64,000 nt of DNA from Arabidopsis thaliana (GCF_000001735.4 NC_003070.9:372001-436000); one strand, 5' to 3'; counted from the stretch's first letter, positions 51,070 to 61,820 are shown. A program made the numbers and translations. The notes: a model not told the origin generated them from the sequence alone.

Positions 51070-51100
51070 AATTATGAGTATTGAACCTAGGACAACTCTT

Positions 51101-52365
51101 TGTGAAATCGTTAATGACCACGGTTAAATGGCAGGATCAAAAATCCGATTAGATTTCACAACGTCATATTCATTTAGTATTTATAAAACCTTCTAAAAAA
51201 AAATTAAGAAAAGAGTTGAAAAACTTTTAAGAAAAAATAAAATAAAAATAAATGCTAAATATACATAAAGATGTGAAAAACATGTTGGACTTGTGAAATC
51301 GCTAATGGCCACGGTTAAATGGCGGGATCCAAAATCCGGTGAGATTTCACAACGTCATATTAATTTAGTGTTTGTAAATACTTTTTAAAAAATAAAAAAT
51401 AAAGAGTTGAAAACCTTTTAAGAAAATAAAATAAAAATTAAATTATAAATATACATGAAGATGAGAAAATATTTTGGATTTGTGGAATCGCTAATGACCA
51501 CGGTTAAATGGCGGGATCCAAAATCCGGTTAGATTTCACAACATCATATTAATTTAACATTTATAAAACCTTTTAAAATAAAATAAAATAAAAAAGTTGG
51601 AAACCTTTTAAGAAAATAAATGCTACATATACATGAAGATATGAAAAACATGTTGGACTTGTGGAATCGCTAATGACCACAGTTAAATGGCGGGATCCAA
51701 AATCCGGTTAGATTTCACAACGTCATATTAATTTAGTATTTATAAAACCTTTTAAAAATAAAAAATAAAAAGATAACAAAAATCGAAAGAGTTGAATACC
51801 TTTTAAGAAAATAAAATAAAAAATAAATGCTAAATATATATGAAAATGTGAAAAAACATGTTGGATTTGTGGAATCGCTAATGACCACGGCTGAATGGCG
51901 GGATCCAAAATCCGATTAGATTTCACAACGTCATATTAATTTAATATTTATAAAACCTTTTTTAAAAAAAAAAAATTGAAAGAGTTGAAAACCTTTTAAG
52001 AAAAAAAATAAAAAAAATAAATGCTAAATATATATGAAGATGTGAAAAACATGTTGGATTTATGGAATCGCTAATGACCACGGTTCAATGGCGGGATCCA
52101 AAATCCGGTTAGATTTCACAACGTCATATTAATTTAGTATTTGTAAAACCTTTTGAAAATAAAATAAAAAAAAAAAGACAAAAAAAATAAAGAATTAAAA
52201 ACCTTTTAAGAAAATAAAATAAAAAATAAATGCTAAATATACATGAAGATGTGAAAAACATGTTGGATTTGTGGAATTGCTAATGACCATGGTTAAATGG
52301 CGGGATCCAAAATCCGATTAGATTTTATAACGTCATATTAATTTAGTATTTATAAAAACCTTAAA
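51101..52365. repeat. tandem array, seven units of about 190 bp
   Basis: Seven head-to-tail units start near 51101, 51292, 51481, 51660, 51869, 52061 and 52270 (spacings 191, 189, 179, 209, 192 and 209). Each has a conserved core of about 90 bp that includes AATCGCTAATGACCACGG, TGGCGGGATCCAAAATCC and TTTCACAACGTCATATT, followed by an A-rich linker of variable length with GTTGGATTTGTGG before the next core. Six of seven units keep GGCGGGA (an E2F-like core), and six keep ACGTCA in the same spacing. Unit 1 (GGCAGGA) is most diverged. Whether it is a small satellite or the interior repeats of a transposon cannot be told from this window. Confidence 0.9.
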
Positions 52366-52369
52366 AATT

Positions 52370-53640
52370 ATTTATTTAAATGTTTTAGTGAAAGTTTTAA
52401 ACTAATTAGTTTTAGTTTTGGTTAAAACAATTTTTTAAAGAAAGGAAGAAAAAAAAGTAGAATGAAGAAAGTAAATACCTTATTGGATTTGGTTGTAAAG
52501 AAGGCCTCATACAGCAAAGCCCATTCCAAAATCCTAGTGTAGCTCTGTCGTGACATCATCCACCACTTTTAGGTCAATTTTGTAAGTAAATTACTCATAC
52601 AAATAAATTAAAAAAGGAAATTGATCACATCAATATTAAAAAGTGACCGTTACAAATAAATTAAAAAAGGAACTACATAGAAACAGTATCCCGATAATTG
52701 CTTTCATCATAACAGATTCTCACACCTTTGCAATTGTGGCTTTAAGAGATTCCAAATTGTTGATTTGAGTTTGAAATATAATTTTAAAATATCAATAAAG
52801 AAGTAAAGAAAGTATTATACCTGATTGGACCTCGTTTGGGCCGTCACAGGAAAAGCCCATTACCAAATTCTTCGTCACTGCTCTGTTCTGTAGTTGATGA
52901 CATCGATGAAACTCAAACTATCGCACTCGTCGTCATTACCAAGTCCACTGAACATGATCTGTTCCATCGCCAAGTTATTCTTCGCTGCCACTGAACTGGT
53001 CGTCGTCTTCACTAATCTCATGAGAACGGTGAAATTAGGGTAGACCCGATTGACAGAAAACAGAGGATGGTGATCAATCACGAAACGAGATGAAATCGTT
53101 TCATAAATCATCGGCATACTCTGAATGGGTCATCTCTTTCACGCTCTGGATTCTTTTGTTTTCCTTTTGAAGAAGAAGATGAATGGAGAATTATGATTTC
53201 ACAAGGGAGAAAGAGTATTTATAAAACAAACGTTTTCAATAGAAAAATGAAATTTTGGATTGTTTCCTTTTTTTACAACGGTGTTAAGAAAAAAGGAAAT
53301 TTCAGTTATACTGCAAAAAATAATGAAAATTTGCTCACAACGGTCATATTTGTTATTGTGCATAATATTATTTGAGTTTTAATGGGTAACAATTTATCAA
53401 GAAAATTATTTGGGTTTTAGTTCGTAACGGTCATATTTGTTATTTGTGCAAAAAAATTATCTTAGTTCACAACAATTAATCTAGATAAATCATTTGAGTT
53501 TTCTTATTTGTTAAAACAGAGAATGCGCCGTTGAGATAGAGAGGAGCAAAGTCGGGATCGTGTGTAGTTACTTATCTTTGGTTACTTTGTAAAAACACAA
53601 TTACAAACTCAAAACTGTTACAAAAAACAACAACTTTTCA
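52370..53640. other. intergenic with degraded direct repeats
   Basis: Two similar stretches about 340 bp apart share ACCTTATTGGA../ACCTGATTGGA.. then AAAGCCCATT(C/A)C (near 52479 and 52820). ACAAATAAATTAAAAAAGGAA occurs twice (about 52599 and 52653), and an AACGGTCATATTTGTTATT repeat occurs near 53340 and 53427. A minus-strand open frame at 52875-53117 (80 aa, MPMIYETISSRFVIDHH..) has no family I recognise; I treat it as a possible transposon-derived relic. Confidence 0.4.
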
Positions 53641-53689
53641 CTCATTAAAGAACACTAACAATCATCATCCATGATACAAAACAGAACAG

Positions 53690-54451
53690 AGCATTCTTTA
53701 ATCATCATCCCGGAAGCTTTAGATCTGTGTCTCGCTTCAGACCATACCCTTCACCACCCCCAGGTTATTTAATTTACTTACAAAAAGTTCATACTTTAAC
53801 TTTGTAAACCAAAAATGTTTTATTTATACATTTTCAGTCTTAATTATTTTCTTGGAAAAATTATCTATTCATTTATTTATTTTTAAAACAATAATTTTGG
53901 TTAATTTTGTTTGGTCTTTATTACAAGTTGTTCAGATAAAACTGAATTACTGTATTTCCAATTTGGTTTGAGTTTCAAGATCACTTTATTTTTAAGTTTC
54001 ATGTGATTTTAAGTTGAGAAGTTTATAACCAAATTTGAAATATATTTGACTATTTTTAGATGCTGAAGGAGAACAAGAACATGGTCGAAGATTAAGGTGG
54101 AGATTATTGCAATGGCTTAGACGAGCTTCTCCCAATAGTTCACTCTCAGTATTCTCATCAATTCGATTATTTTCATTGGGGTTGTTTCACCGATCTAACG
54201 CATGTACGCATATAAAATAATATTATGTTTTAAAAGAAAATAATAATCTGGTTATCAAAACGACTTTTTCAAATATATAATTTATTCACATATATAAGTT
54301 CATATCATAATAGTTATGGTACAAGTTTCCTAAAACTAAAAAATAAAAACAAATTTTGGCTTCACAGTCATTGGAACAAGGTGAATCCAGCGGTCTCCTT
54401 CTCGGAGAAAATGGCCACGCGGACGGACGATACACCACAGAAAAGTCCAAC
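53690..54451 (+). pseudogene. possible three-exon gene relic, family unknown
   Basis: Three stretches have coding-like composition and splice-like borders: a segment ending CCCCCAG/GTTATT at 53763 (frame SFRSVSRFRPYPSPPP), 54060-54203 (frame AEGEQEHGRRLRWRLLQWLR..) bounded by TTTTAG and GTACGC, and 54368-54451 bounded by TTCACAG and GTGAGT. The first two join in frame, but the first has no ATG upstream of a stop, and the join to the third reaches a stop after six codons, whereas another frame of the third (SLEQGESSGLLLGENGHADG) is the open one. This looks like a decayed or captured gene fragment. I do not recognise the family. Confidence 0.3.
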
Positions 54452-54539
54452 GTGAGTTAACTCTAAAGAAAACATTTTATTTGCCAAATATAACGAATAA
54501 TTATTTATTATTTTCAGAAAATATTATTATAGTTGTGAT

Positions 54540-54720
54540 TCTCTGTTTCGCAAGAGTTGGGAGTAGGGAATGTGAAGTAGTAGTGGTGGCCCAAGTTATG
54601 TTTCCAAACGCCAGTAACGACCAAATCTAGGCATGTAGATTTCATTGGGTCACGTGGATGCATCAAATTTAACGCGCCGCATTTACTTTTCAACGAATGG
54701 CACAGTTTCAACTACCTCGA
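54540..54720. repeat. NAC-flank repeat, copy 1
   Basis: Shares a colinear series of blocks with 62240-62380: GTAGTGGTGG, ACGACCAAATCTA, ATTGGG(T/C)CACGTGGA, ACGCGCCG and GGCACAGTTTCAAC. It lies on the 3' side of the minus-strand NAC pseudogene, and its partner lies on the 3' side of the last NAC gene. This marks an old segmental duplication of the NAC neighbourhood. Confidence 0.65.
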
Positions 54721-55424
54721 GAAAAATCCAAAACCAAAAAAGCTATTTGGAATCTTTAAAATCTTTTTACAAATTTCTTCTATTATAGTATTGCTTTGTT
54801 GTACTATATTTCACGACCTTTCATGAATATTTTAAATATAAATAGAAGTGGTAGGCGCATATCTTTTTATATTCAAAAGATTCATATCCAATGACACAAC
54901 TAATCAATGTTCAACCGACCTTAGTAGCCAAGTTCCGTTATGGTCAATACGAGAGGTTGAAGAGTGATTAAGCTCAATTATACCAGATTTACCACAACGA
55001 CTAATATCCTTCCTTATCTTCACTTTTGAACTCTACTTTGCAGACAATATATGCTCTCTGTCGTCAAAGCCCATAAGATATCTCACTAAAACGTTCAAAC
55101 TCACTCTACGTATAAGATCATATACCACACGTAGACAAAAATTGAACCTACTCAGGCTGATCTTTGTTTCAAGTTTTATTTTTAACAAATTTATAAAGAA
55201 AATATACGACATGTATCTTAGTAACCATTGTGTAGAGATATATCAGATTGTGATTTGAAGAGGTGGTCCTGATGTTTGAAACACAACACTCTCAGCTTTA
55301 GGCAATAGTTTAACTAAGATGGATGGTAATTTTTACAAATAACATGCACGTACGATTTGTTTAACTATTTCTCGACAACCTAAACCAAATAGGATATAAT
55401 ATATGATCGTGTTAATTAAGTAAG

Positions 55425-55467
<43 letters not shown>

Positions 55468-55574
55468 CAAATAACCTAAAATTTGATTGTTTTAGGGCTA
55501 ATCGGCAGATTCTCTCATAACATCGTTGAGAAAAAAGGACACGGTGATTAAACATCATAAATTCGGAATATTAC
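54721..55574. other. intergenic with (TA)n microsatellite
   Basis: AT-rich with no gene. A pure (TA)n tract runs from about 55427 to 55463. Confidence 0.5.
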
Positions 55575-56094
55575 CTGATTAGGAGGCAAAAACGTTGGTT
55601 GATACACGTGCATTACCCAATCGGATTTGGATCCATTGATGTTTTCATACGATTGGAAAACCAAAACTTGTTTCTCACCAATTTTAACACCATTACTAGT
55701 TATCCACTTGCCAATGATTGGTGTGTTGGATACAGTTTCTTTCCAATAACCCGAATTCGTTTTCAATATTTCTTCGTTATATTCATCACAACTAAAGAAG
55801 AACCATACCATAGTATCAGCCCACTCGCTCTTTGATTTGGCTATAATAATTATTAAAAAAAAAAACCTAAATCAGAAATCAGCCTATAATCAATGATTGA
55901 ATCAGAAAATCATGATCTAGCATTAATTGACCAAAACTTTCATGGCACATGCCAAGGATCGTAACTAGAGATTTTAACGGTGGTAATGAAATGATGATAT
56001 TGCCTTCCTTGATGCCGAGATGTTTTAGCAGGAGGTAATATTCGATGATAACGTCATCTGTCGGCCGGAATCTGAAATCCGCCGGATATTTCAT
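55575..56094 (-). pseudogene. NAC-domain gene fragment, frameshifted
   Basis: Corresponds to the truncated NAC-like gene At1g02210. Exon 1 begins at 56094 with MKYPADFRFRPTDDVIIEYY (NAC subdomain A). At about 56010-56030 the homologous frame shifts by one: subdomain B continues in another frame as HHFITTVKISSYDPWHVP, matching [17 protein letters not shown] of the neighbouring gene. Where that gene has the exon-1 donor CCTT/GTAAGT, this copy reads CCAT/GAAAGT, so the donor GT is lost. Exon 2 (55575-55840) is intact, with SGYWKETVSNTPIIGKW and GSKSDWVMHVYQP (subdomains C-D). I find no further exons: the transactivation part is absent. A rescued alternative start or splice cannot be excluded. 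Confidence 0.75.
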
Positions 56095-56901
56095 TCTTAT
56101 CGAATAAACCCATAAAGTTAAAAACAATAGAGAGCGATGAAAAATGCAAAATAGGGTTTACAATTTTTATATGTAGGTAATTTAGAAAAACAAAATTCTT
56201 TTTTTTTGGGCAACATAAAAAAATTCCTTAATTCTGAAGAAGATATAACGAATAAGGTACGTAATTTGATGTATAATAAACGAAAGCAAAGTCTTTGAAC
56301 GCCGAAACAGAGGAATTAACAAGAAACAGAATGAAAGTGATGTAGAAGAAAAAGAAAGATTACTAAAATTACATGATATAGGATAATGTAAACAAATAAA
56401 CAATAGTCTAATGGGTTTTGGATTTAGCCATCAACATGACAACATGCACGTGTACATATATGATGTAGACTTGAAAGTCCAAAAAAAGACTCTTGACATT
56501 ACTGAAATGAAGCATCTTAATTTGAAATTTATTCTTGTTTTCTTTCGTTGAATGGAATTTGTTTATGGGGTTAGGTAGGACTAGAATAGTACTTCGAGGT
56601 TGATTGATACTTGATAGGGTACGTCAAATAAAATTTGAGCATTTGGTTAGCTGTATGAGCAGAAATTATACAACTTTGTCTTCACAATGGAGCATACATA
56701 CAAGATGAGAAAGTAACAAAACAAGATAGACATTATTATGTCAATGGATACAAATTTGTCTTCACAAATTTACCAGTTTTATACATATCACACATACAGT
56801 ATGGTAAAGTTACAAACCAAGATAGACATCATAGCATACACTTGTACTGTTGTAAATAATTTGGAAAGTAGAAAAGGTGTTATTGATCACTTTTATTGTT
56901 A
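56095..56901. other. intergenic between NAC pseudogene and NAC gene
   Basis: Contains NAC-flank repeat blocks (TGATGTAGACTTGAAAGTCC, ACTCTTGACATTA, AAGCATCTTAATTTGA) at about 56460-56530, paralogous to 62658-62723. ACAAACCAAGATAGACAT-type repeats recur near 56717 and 56812. No gene is seen. Confidence 0.45.
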
Positions 56902-58567
56902 TCAAGTTCTTGAGATGGAAGAACATAGGTGAATTTTCTTGACGAATTTTTGTATCATCCTGTGAAAGAAACCAGCTCTTTTCTTCTTGATCGTCTCTTG
57001 ACCCAATTTATGCTCACCAATCTCAGTCCCTTGTGCATCATCATAAGGATTCTTCTTCTTCTCGGCGGTATCAATACTGGTTATTAGAGCTTGGCTCACC
57101 TTGAATCATAACAAAGAAACAAAGTCGTTGTAATGAGTGTTGGCACAAAGTAGCATCATTGATTGTTTGTGTTGTTAGTAGTGATGGCACAAAGTAGCAT
57201 TAAGGATTGTTTGCCTCAGTGAAAGATAGAGAGATAAGAAAGCTCACCTCTTGAGTTAGTGACACTAAGTTGATTGTTGAGGTAGGAGATTCTTGCAGGT
57301 CTTTGATCTGGTCTATGCGATGATTTGAGCTACCAAAACTATCACAAGTGCTCGAAGTTTGAATAGAGTTCTGTCAAATGAATGAAACAAAAACTTGAGC
57401 TTTGTAAGGTGAAATACGAAAACAGAGGATTATAAAGGTACAAAAGTAGAAATTTGCTTACTGTTTTTGGAGTTAGCAAATCAGAATCATTATCATCACT
57501 GCTAACATCATCACTGAAGACACCAGTTAATGAGTTTGGAGGTCTGTAATCACTTCGATTATCATGCATAAACATGATACTCTTCTCCTTAGCATCATCA
57601 ATATCATTCAACCATGTTTCCCATTCCTCAATCGGTATAGCATCCTCGATTTGAGCATCATCCTCATCATTCATCAGCCATTTTACCAATTCCTCGGTCA
57701 GTTTAGCATCCTCGATTGGAGCTTCTTGCAGCACATCACCAAACTGACTTGGATCTTCTCTGTGAAGTGAGGATCCCTGAAAAAGGGGGAGAACGCAAAA
57801 GAAGTCGTTGTCAGATTTAAAACAGAAAAGAAGTTTTGAGATGAACCCACCTCAGAATTGTTGACAAGCTGAGGGATTAAAGAGTCACGACGACTCTGCT
57901 CAATTCCACTAACACCAGAAGAAGAAGGAGAAGAGGAAGACTTCTCTCTCATGCCACCATTAAACATAACTTTACAGAGTGTGTATGTCATCATCATCTG
58001 CAAAAATTCGATAAAAAAACTCAGAATCGCAGCAATAGTAAGTAACACAAAAAAAAAACAGAGAGTACCTGGTTATGAGAGAAACCGTGGTACTCGTGTA
58101 TAACCCAATCGGATTTGGATTCCTTACTCGTGTAAAACATCAAAATCTTTTTCTCACCGATCTGTTGGCGATTACGCATGATAGGCTTTGGTCTGCCAGT
58201 ACTCTTCCAAAACCCAGATTTCGTTTTTCTCATCTGCTGATCACCTCTGCCATATTTGTTCTCCTTAGGTCTGAAGAAACACCAAGCCACATCTTTCAGT
58301 TTGATCCTTGACTGGCCTACCATACCAAAACGAGAAAACGCTAAAATCAGAAAGTAGCGGATGATTCGATTGAACAGTGAGAAGGACGACACTCGGTGAT
58401 ATGAATGACTTACAAGGTAACTCCCAAGGATCGAGTCTACAGACAGGGACTGTGTTAATGAATCGATCGACATGGCTCGTGTCTCTATCGGAATTTTTCG
58501 GCCAAAGGTAATCGACGACGATCTCCTCGTCGGTCGGACAGAATCTTAAACCCACAGGAGTTTCCAT
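56902..58567 (-). CDS. NAC transcription factor, NAC003-like
   Basis: Plant-specific DNA-binding transcription factor, likely the counterpart of At1g02220 (ANAC003). Six exons, 58414-58567, 58069-58316, 57851-57997, 57462-57776, 57248-57370 and 56902-57099, join to 394 aa. The NAC domain occupies about residues 1-130: [20 protein letters not shown] (A), [18 protein letters not shown] (B), the DNA-contact region [14 protein letters not shown] (C/D) and [15 protein letters not shown]. Residue 10 is Cys where most NACs have Arg (RFRPTDEE), and the C block reads SGFWKSTG rather than GYWKATG, as in this divergent subgroup. The C-terminal half is acidic and holds a repeated EExxxWLNDxDDA-like motif. 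It ends in a basic stretch [19 protein letters not shown]; no membrane helix is seen. Confidence 0.9.
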
Positions 58568-59309
58568 TTCTCTGCAGCGATCAAAAAAGAAGGGAAAAGG
58601 AAAAGATCAAAAAAATATGCATTGGAGAGCTTTCGCCATGGTTGATGTTCTTCTGCAACTTAAAATGATGGAGAAGAAAGACGTATAGGGTTTTGTATTT
58701 ATGCGGAAATTCTCAAATTCAAAAAAATAAAAAAAATAATACAACAATAAAAGAGTAAAAATATTAAATAGTCATGACGGTATACTTGTCGAATTCGATT
58801 ACGCTAAGACAGGACATTCAAAGGGTTAAGTTTCGGAATGGTAAATACGTGGTGCGTTTGTTTATCACTTGTCTTATAAATTTTGTAATTATTTTTTCCA
58901 TACGACCATACCAATCTTCAATCCATGAAATTGAAAATATTCCCCATAAATTCTCTTACATTGTGTGACTTGTTAAAAAAATATCAATCAGAAAAGGAGG
59001 GTGGAAAAAGAGGATTTGCAAGCTGCAAGTTTGCATAAATTTAATCAGATAGTGACATATCTTTTCATCATGGGACGGTAGTTTCGCCCAACACGTAACG
59101 ACGAAATTACATTTCTTTCTTGAACTTGTTTGATGTTTCTCTTTATTATATTTTGTTGGCCCATTTGGAAATTATATAATGATTAACGTTGCCCACAAAA
59201 AAAATAAATATAATGATTAACGTTAACGTCGATCGTCCGTTATCTATGTAGAAACAGAAACATAGATACGATGACAAAAAGTATCTCTATATGCTATTAT
59301 GCTAATAGG
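58568..59309 (-). promoter_or_regulatory. NAC gene upstream region
   Basis: AT-rich DNA upstream of the NAC gene. From about 58,835 onward it is paralogous to 60,815-60,972 and 61,839-62,085, sharing GGAATGGTAAA(T/C)ACG near its start and ATTTGCAAG(C/T)TGCAAGTTT further on. No gene is seen. Confidence 0.45.
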
Positions 59310-60073
59310 TAGAGCTGTCAATTAGACAGGCGGCTCATGAACTTGCCCAGTCCAAATGCATATGGACGAACTATATTCTGGACCATAAAACAAATGGTCC
59401 AATTGGGCATATAACCAGTTTTGTCCACGAATAATATGAGTTTGACCATATGGACAATGGGCTGCCCATGGGCATGAATTGAGGGAAAAATACAATTTCT
59501 CCGATTTTACGATTTTGACGGAAAAACGTAATTCTGCAAATTTCCTCTAAAACGCGATTTTATTATTTTGGCGAGAACACAATTTTACAGTTTCGACGGG
59601 AAAACGCAATTCTCCGATTTTACGGTTTTGGCGGGAAAACGCAATTTTTCTACCAAAATCGTGATTTTATTATATTGGCGAAAAACACAATTTTACAGTT
59701 TTGGTGAGAAAACACAATTCTACGTTTTGGCGAGAAAAAACAATTTTACGATTCTACCGTTTTGGCGAAAAAAAACAATTTCATAATTTTTCCGCCAAAA
59801 TCGTGATTTTATTGTATTGGTAAGAAAAACACAATTTTACCGTTTTGTCGGAAAAATGCAAAATGCAAAAACATAATTCTTTAAAATCATGATTTTTGAT
59901 TTATCAATAATAAAATGGGCTATACATGGGCTTGCCCATATGGACATGGTCTTTATTGGGCATGGACATTTTTCGGACCATTGTCCATTATGGACCGTCC
60001 AACTTGACCCATAAAAAGAATTGTCCCTACGGACACGCCCAATGGTCCCTGGACGGATCATTTGACAGTTATA
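59310..60073. mobile_element. hAT-type non-autonomous element with E2F-site array
   Basis: A 764-bp element bounded by a perfect 8-bp target-site duplication, CTAATAGG (59302-59309 and 60074-60081). Terminal inverted repeats are TAGAGCTGTCAA (left) and TATAACTGTCAA (right, reversed). Subterminal DNA carries many GCCCAT/ATGGGC and GGACC/GGTCC motifs in both orientations. No coding sequence is present. The middle, about 59500-59860, is an array of degenerate repeats of roughly 25-40 bp built on TTTTGGCGGGAAAA and AACACAATTTTACG. An 8-bp duplication with these ends identifies the hAT superfamily. The paralogous DNA at about 62055 shows the empty site (TATATAGGAAACTTCGTAG). Confidence 0.88.
59500..59860. 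repeat. E2F-consensus repeat array inside hAT element
   Basis: About a dozen degenerate repeats alternate GGCG(G/A)GAAAA with CAATTTTACG. At 59626-59639 is a perfect palindrome-like E2F consensus, TTTTGGCGGGAAAA; nearby copies read TTTCGACGGGAAAA, TATTGGCGAAAAA, TTTTGGCGAGAAAA and, inverted, TTTTTCCGCCAAAA. Amplification of E2F sites by short transposons in Brassica relatives has been reported, from memory; this array fits that description. Confidence 0.7.
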
Positions 60074-60972
60074 CTAATAGGAAGCTTCGTAGAAGCCGTA
60101 AGCCGAAATAATCTAAAGCCCTTTTAAGATTTGGGGATAAATATTTATATATAAGGCTAGACATGGGGAAAAAAAATTAAATATTTATAGACATGCATGC
60201 TATATACCAGATTACCAGGTCCAGAAATAATCTAAAGAGAGCATACAAAGTGAATATTAAATTGCAAAAATGGGGGAAAATAAAAACAAGAATAGACATG
60301 CATGCTATATACGCATATGCAGAGTGAGCGATCACTTGATGAGAATTTTTTGTAAAACGATTATCGCAATTTGAGCATCTTTATTGATGAAATACTTATA
60401 GAAAGTTTCTCAAATAAAATACTACTAATATATTTATTTATTTTTTGTTTTGAGAGTTTTACATATATAGGGTTCTCATATATAGATTCTCAATTATGAA
60501 CCTTTTGTACTAAAAACTCTACTATTCTAGAAACTTACCTTTTTTTTAAAAAAAATGTGTGAATACTATGGATGGAAATGTCTTTAGTTGCTATGAAAAC
60601 TAATTTGTGTTATTTATACGGTTATACCTAACGTTTCTAGTTATCACAAAAATTAATGGTGTATTAATGTATTTAATAAAGTAAGTTAAGTTGTTGCACA
60701 GAAAAGAAAGTGTAAGTTGGGTAAATTGTGTGAGCCAAAAAAGATTGTAAATTGTGAGTTTGTGACGCTGAAGAGTGAAGACAATTCAAAAGGTTATATC
60801 TTATATGCGACGGCGTAGGTCAGTTTTGGAATGGTAAACACGCGGCAAGTTTGGTTATCATCATTTGTCACAATCATATATATTTACTCATATAACATAC
60901 ATACATTGCTTTATCGTCATCTTTGGTTCATGAATAAGAAAAATGTTCTCCCACAAAATATCTTTACCCTTT
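60074..60972. other. intergenic with short direct repeats
   Basis: AGACATGCATGCTATATA occurs twice (near 60189 and 60293) and AATAATCTAAAG twice (near 60106 and 60224), indicating a tandem duplication of about 105-118 bp. From about 60,815 it is paralogous to the NAC upstream region at 58,835. No gene is seen. Confidence 0.4.
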
Positions 60973-60990
60973 GGTTTATATTTTAGTTTT

Positions 60991-61820
60991 TTTTTTTTTT
61001 TTTTTTTTGTCAACCGATATAAATTAAACCTCAAAAGAGCCAATCCCGAGGGATATTGTTTACATACGTGACATGATGCGGTACGGTACGAATCTTTCGT
61101 GCCAACTTATCCGCTTTTACATTTGCACTACGAGAAATTAAAGATAAAGAGAAATTTGTGAATTCTTCCCTATCACTTTGCAACTCCTCCAAATACACTG
61201 AAAACGCCGGCCATTCGGTTGGAGAAGACACCATCTTCACCAAGTCTGAACAGTCTGTAAAGAAAGCTACGTTCTGATTATCTGCTCCAATCATGCACTT
61301 CATCGCCCAAAGAAGAGCTTCCATTTCGGTATGTAGAGGAGATAGACTTCTACGAACGTTGGCGGCTCCCATGGTTGGCGACTCTCCAAGAGATGATAGA
61401 CAGAACCATCCTGTTCCTGAGAACTGGTCACTTGCTTTCCAAGATCCATCAATAAAACACCGAAAGCCAGAAAAAGTTGTATCTTGTGATACATCCCTCA
61501 CCCGAATTCGACTATCTATAGACAAGGAACCATGTTTTTCACTATGGAGCTCGACTTGAGCTTCCTGCCACGATTGAGCCTCTTTTACCGATAAGAGCAA
61601 TATTTCCATTGGATCTTTATCCACATTTTCAAAAACTTTTTCATTTCTTGCTTTCCATATATACCAAATTATCCATGGGTAAGAAGCCGAATCGACGCCT
61701 GAAGGAATTCTCCAAAACAAATGATCCAAATTCGTAAAAATTGAATTCGAAGGAAAAATCCTTGGGGCCGTAGGAATTTGTGATAGTGCCCAAATCTGCC
61801 TTGCAGGATGGCATAGAAAA
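60991..61820 (-). mobile_element. 5'-truncated LINE retrotransposon, 3' end with RNase H
   Basis: A minus-strand insertion of about 830 bp with a poly(A) tail (T run at 60991-61008 on the plus strand) and an 18-base target-site duplication, GGTTTATATTTTAGTTTT, at 60973-60990 and 61821-61838. An open frame runs without stops from the 5' truncation (61820) to 61031: HPARQIWALSQIPTAPRIFP then YPWIIWYIWKARNEKVF (zf-RVT linker), then an RNase H domain. The four catalytic acidic positions look intact: FIDGSW, HTEMEALLWAM, FFTDCSDLVKM and NVKADKLARK. Dead-on-arrival 5' truncation by target-primed reverse transcription explains the structure. The reverse transcriptase is missing. Confidence 0.9.

Noticed and set aside
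51101-52365. CRISPR-like array of repeats and spacers
   Set aside because: Units are about 190 bp with related linkers in a plant nuclear genome; repeat and spacer lengths do not fit CRISPR.
55427-55463. (TA)n tract
   Set aside because: Ordinary microsatellite; no sign of an origin or regulatory role beyond AT-richness.
61293-61559. 88-codon plus-strand open frame
   Set aside because: Antisense to the LINE RNase H domain.
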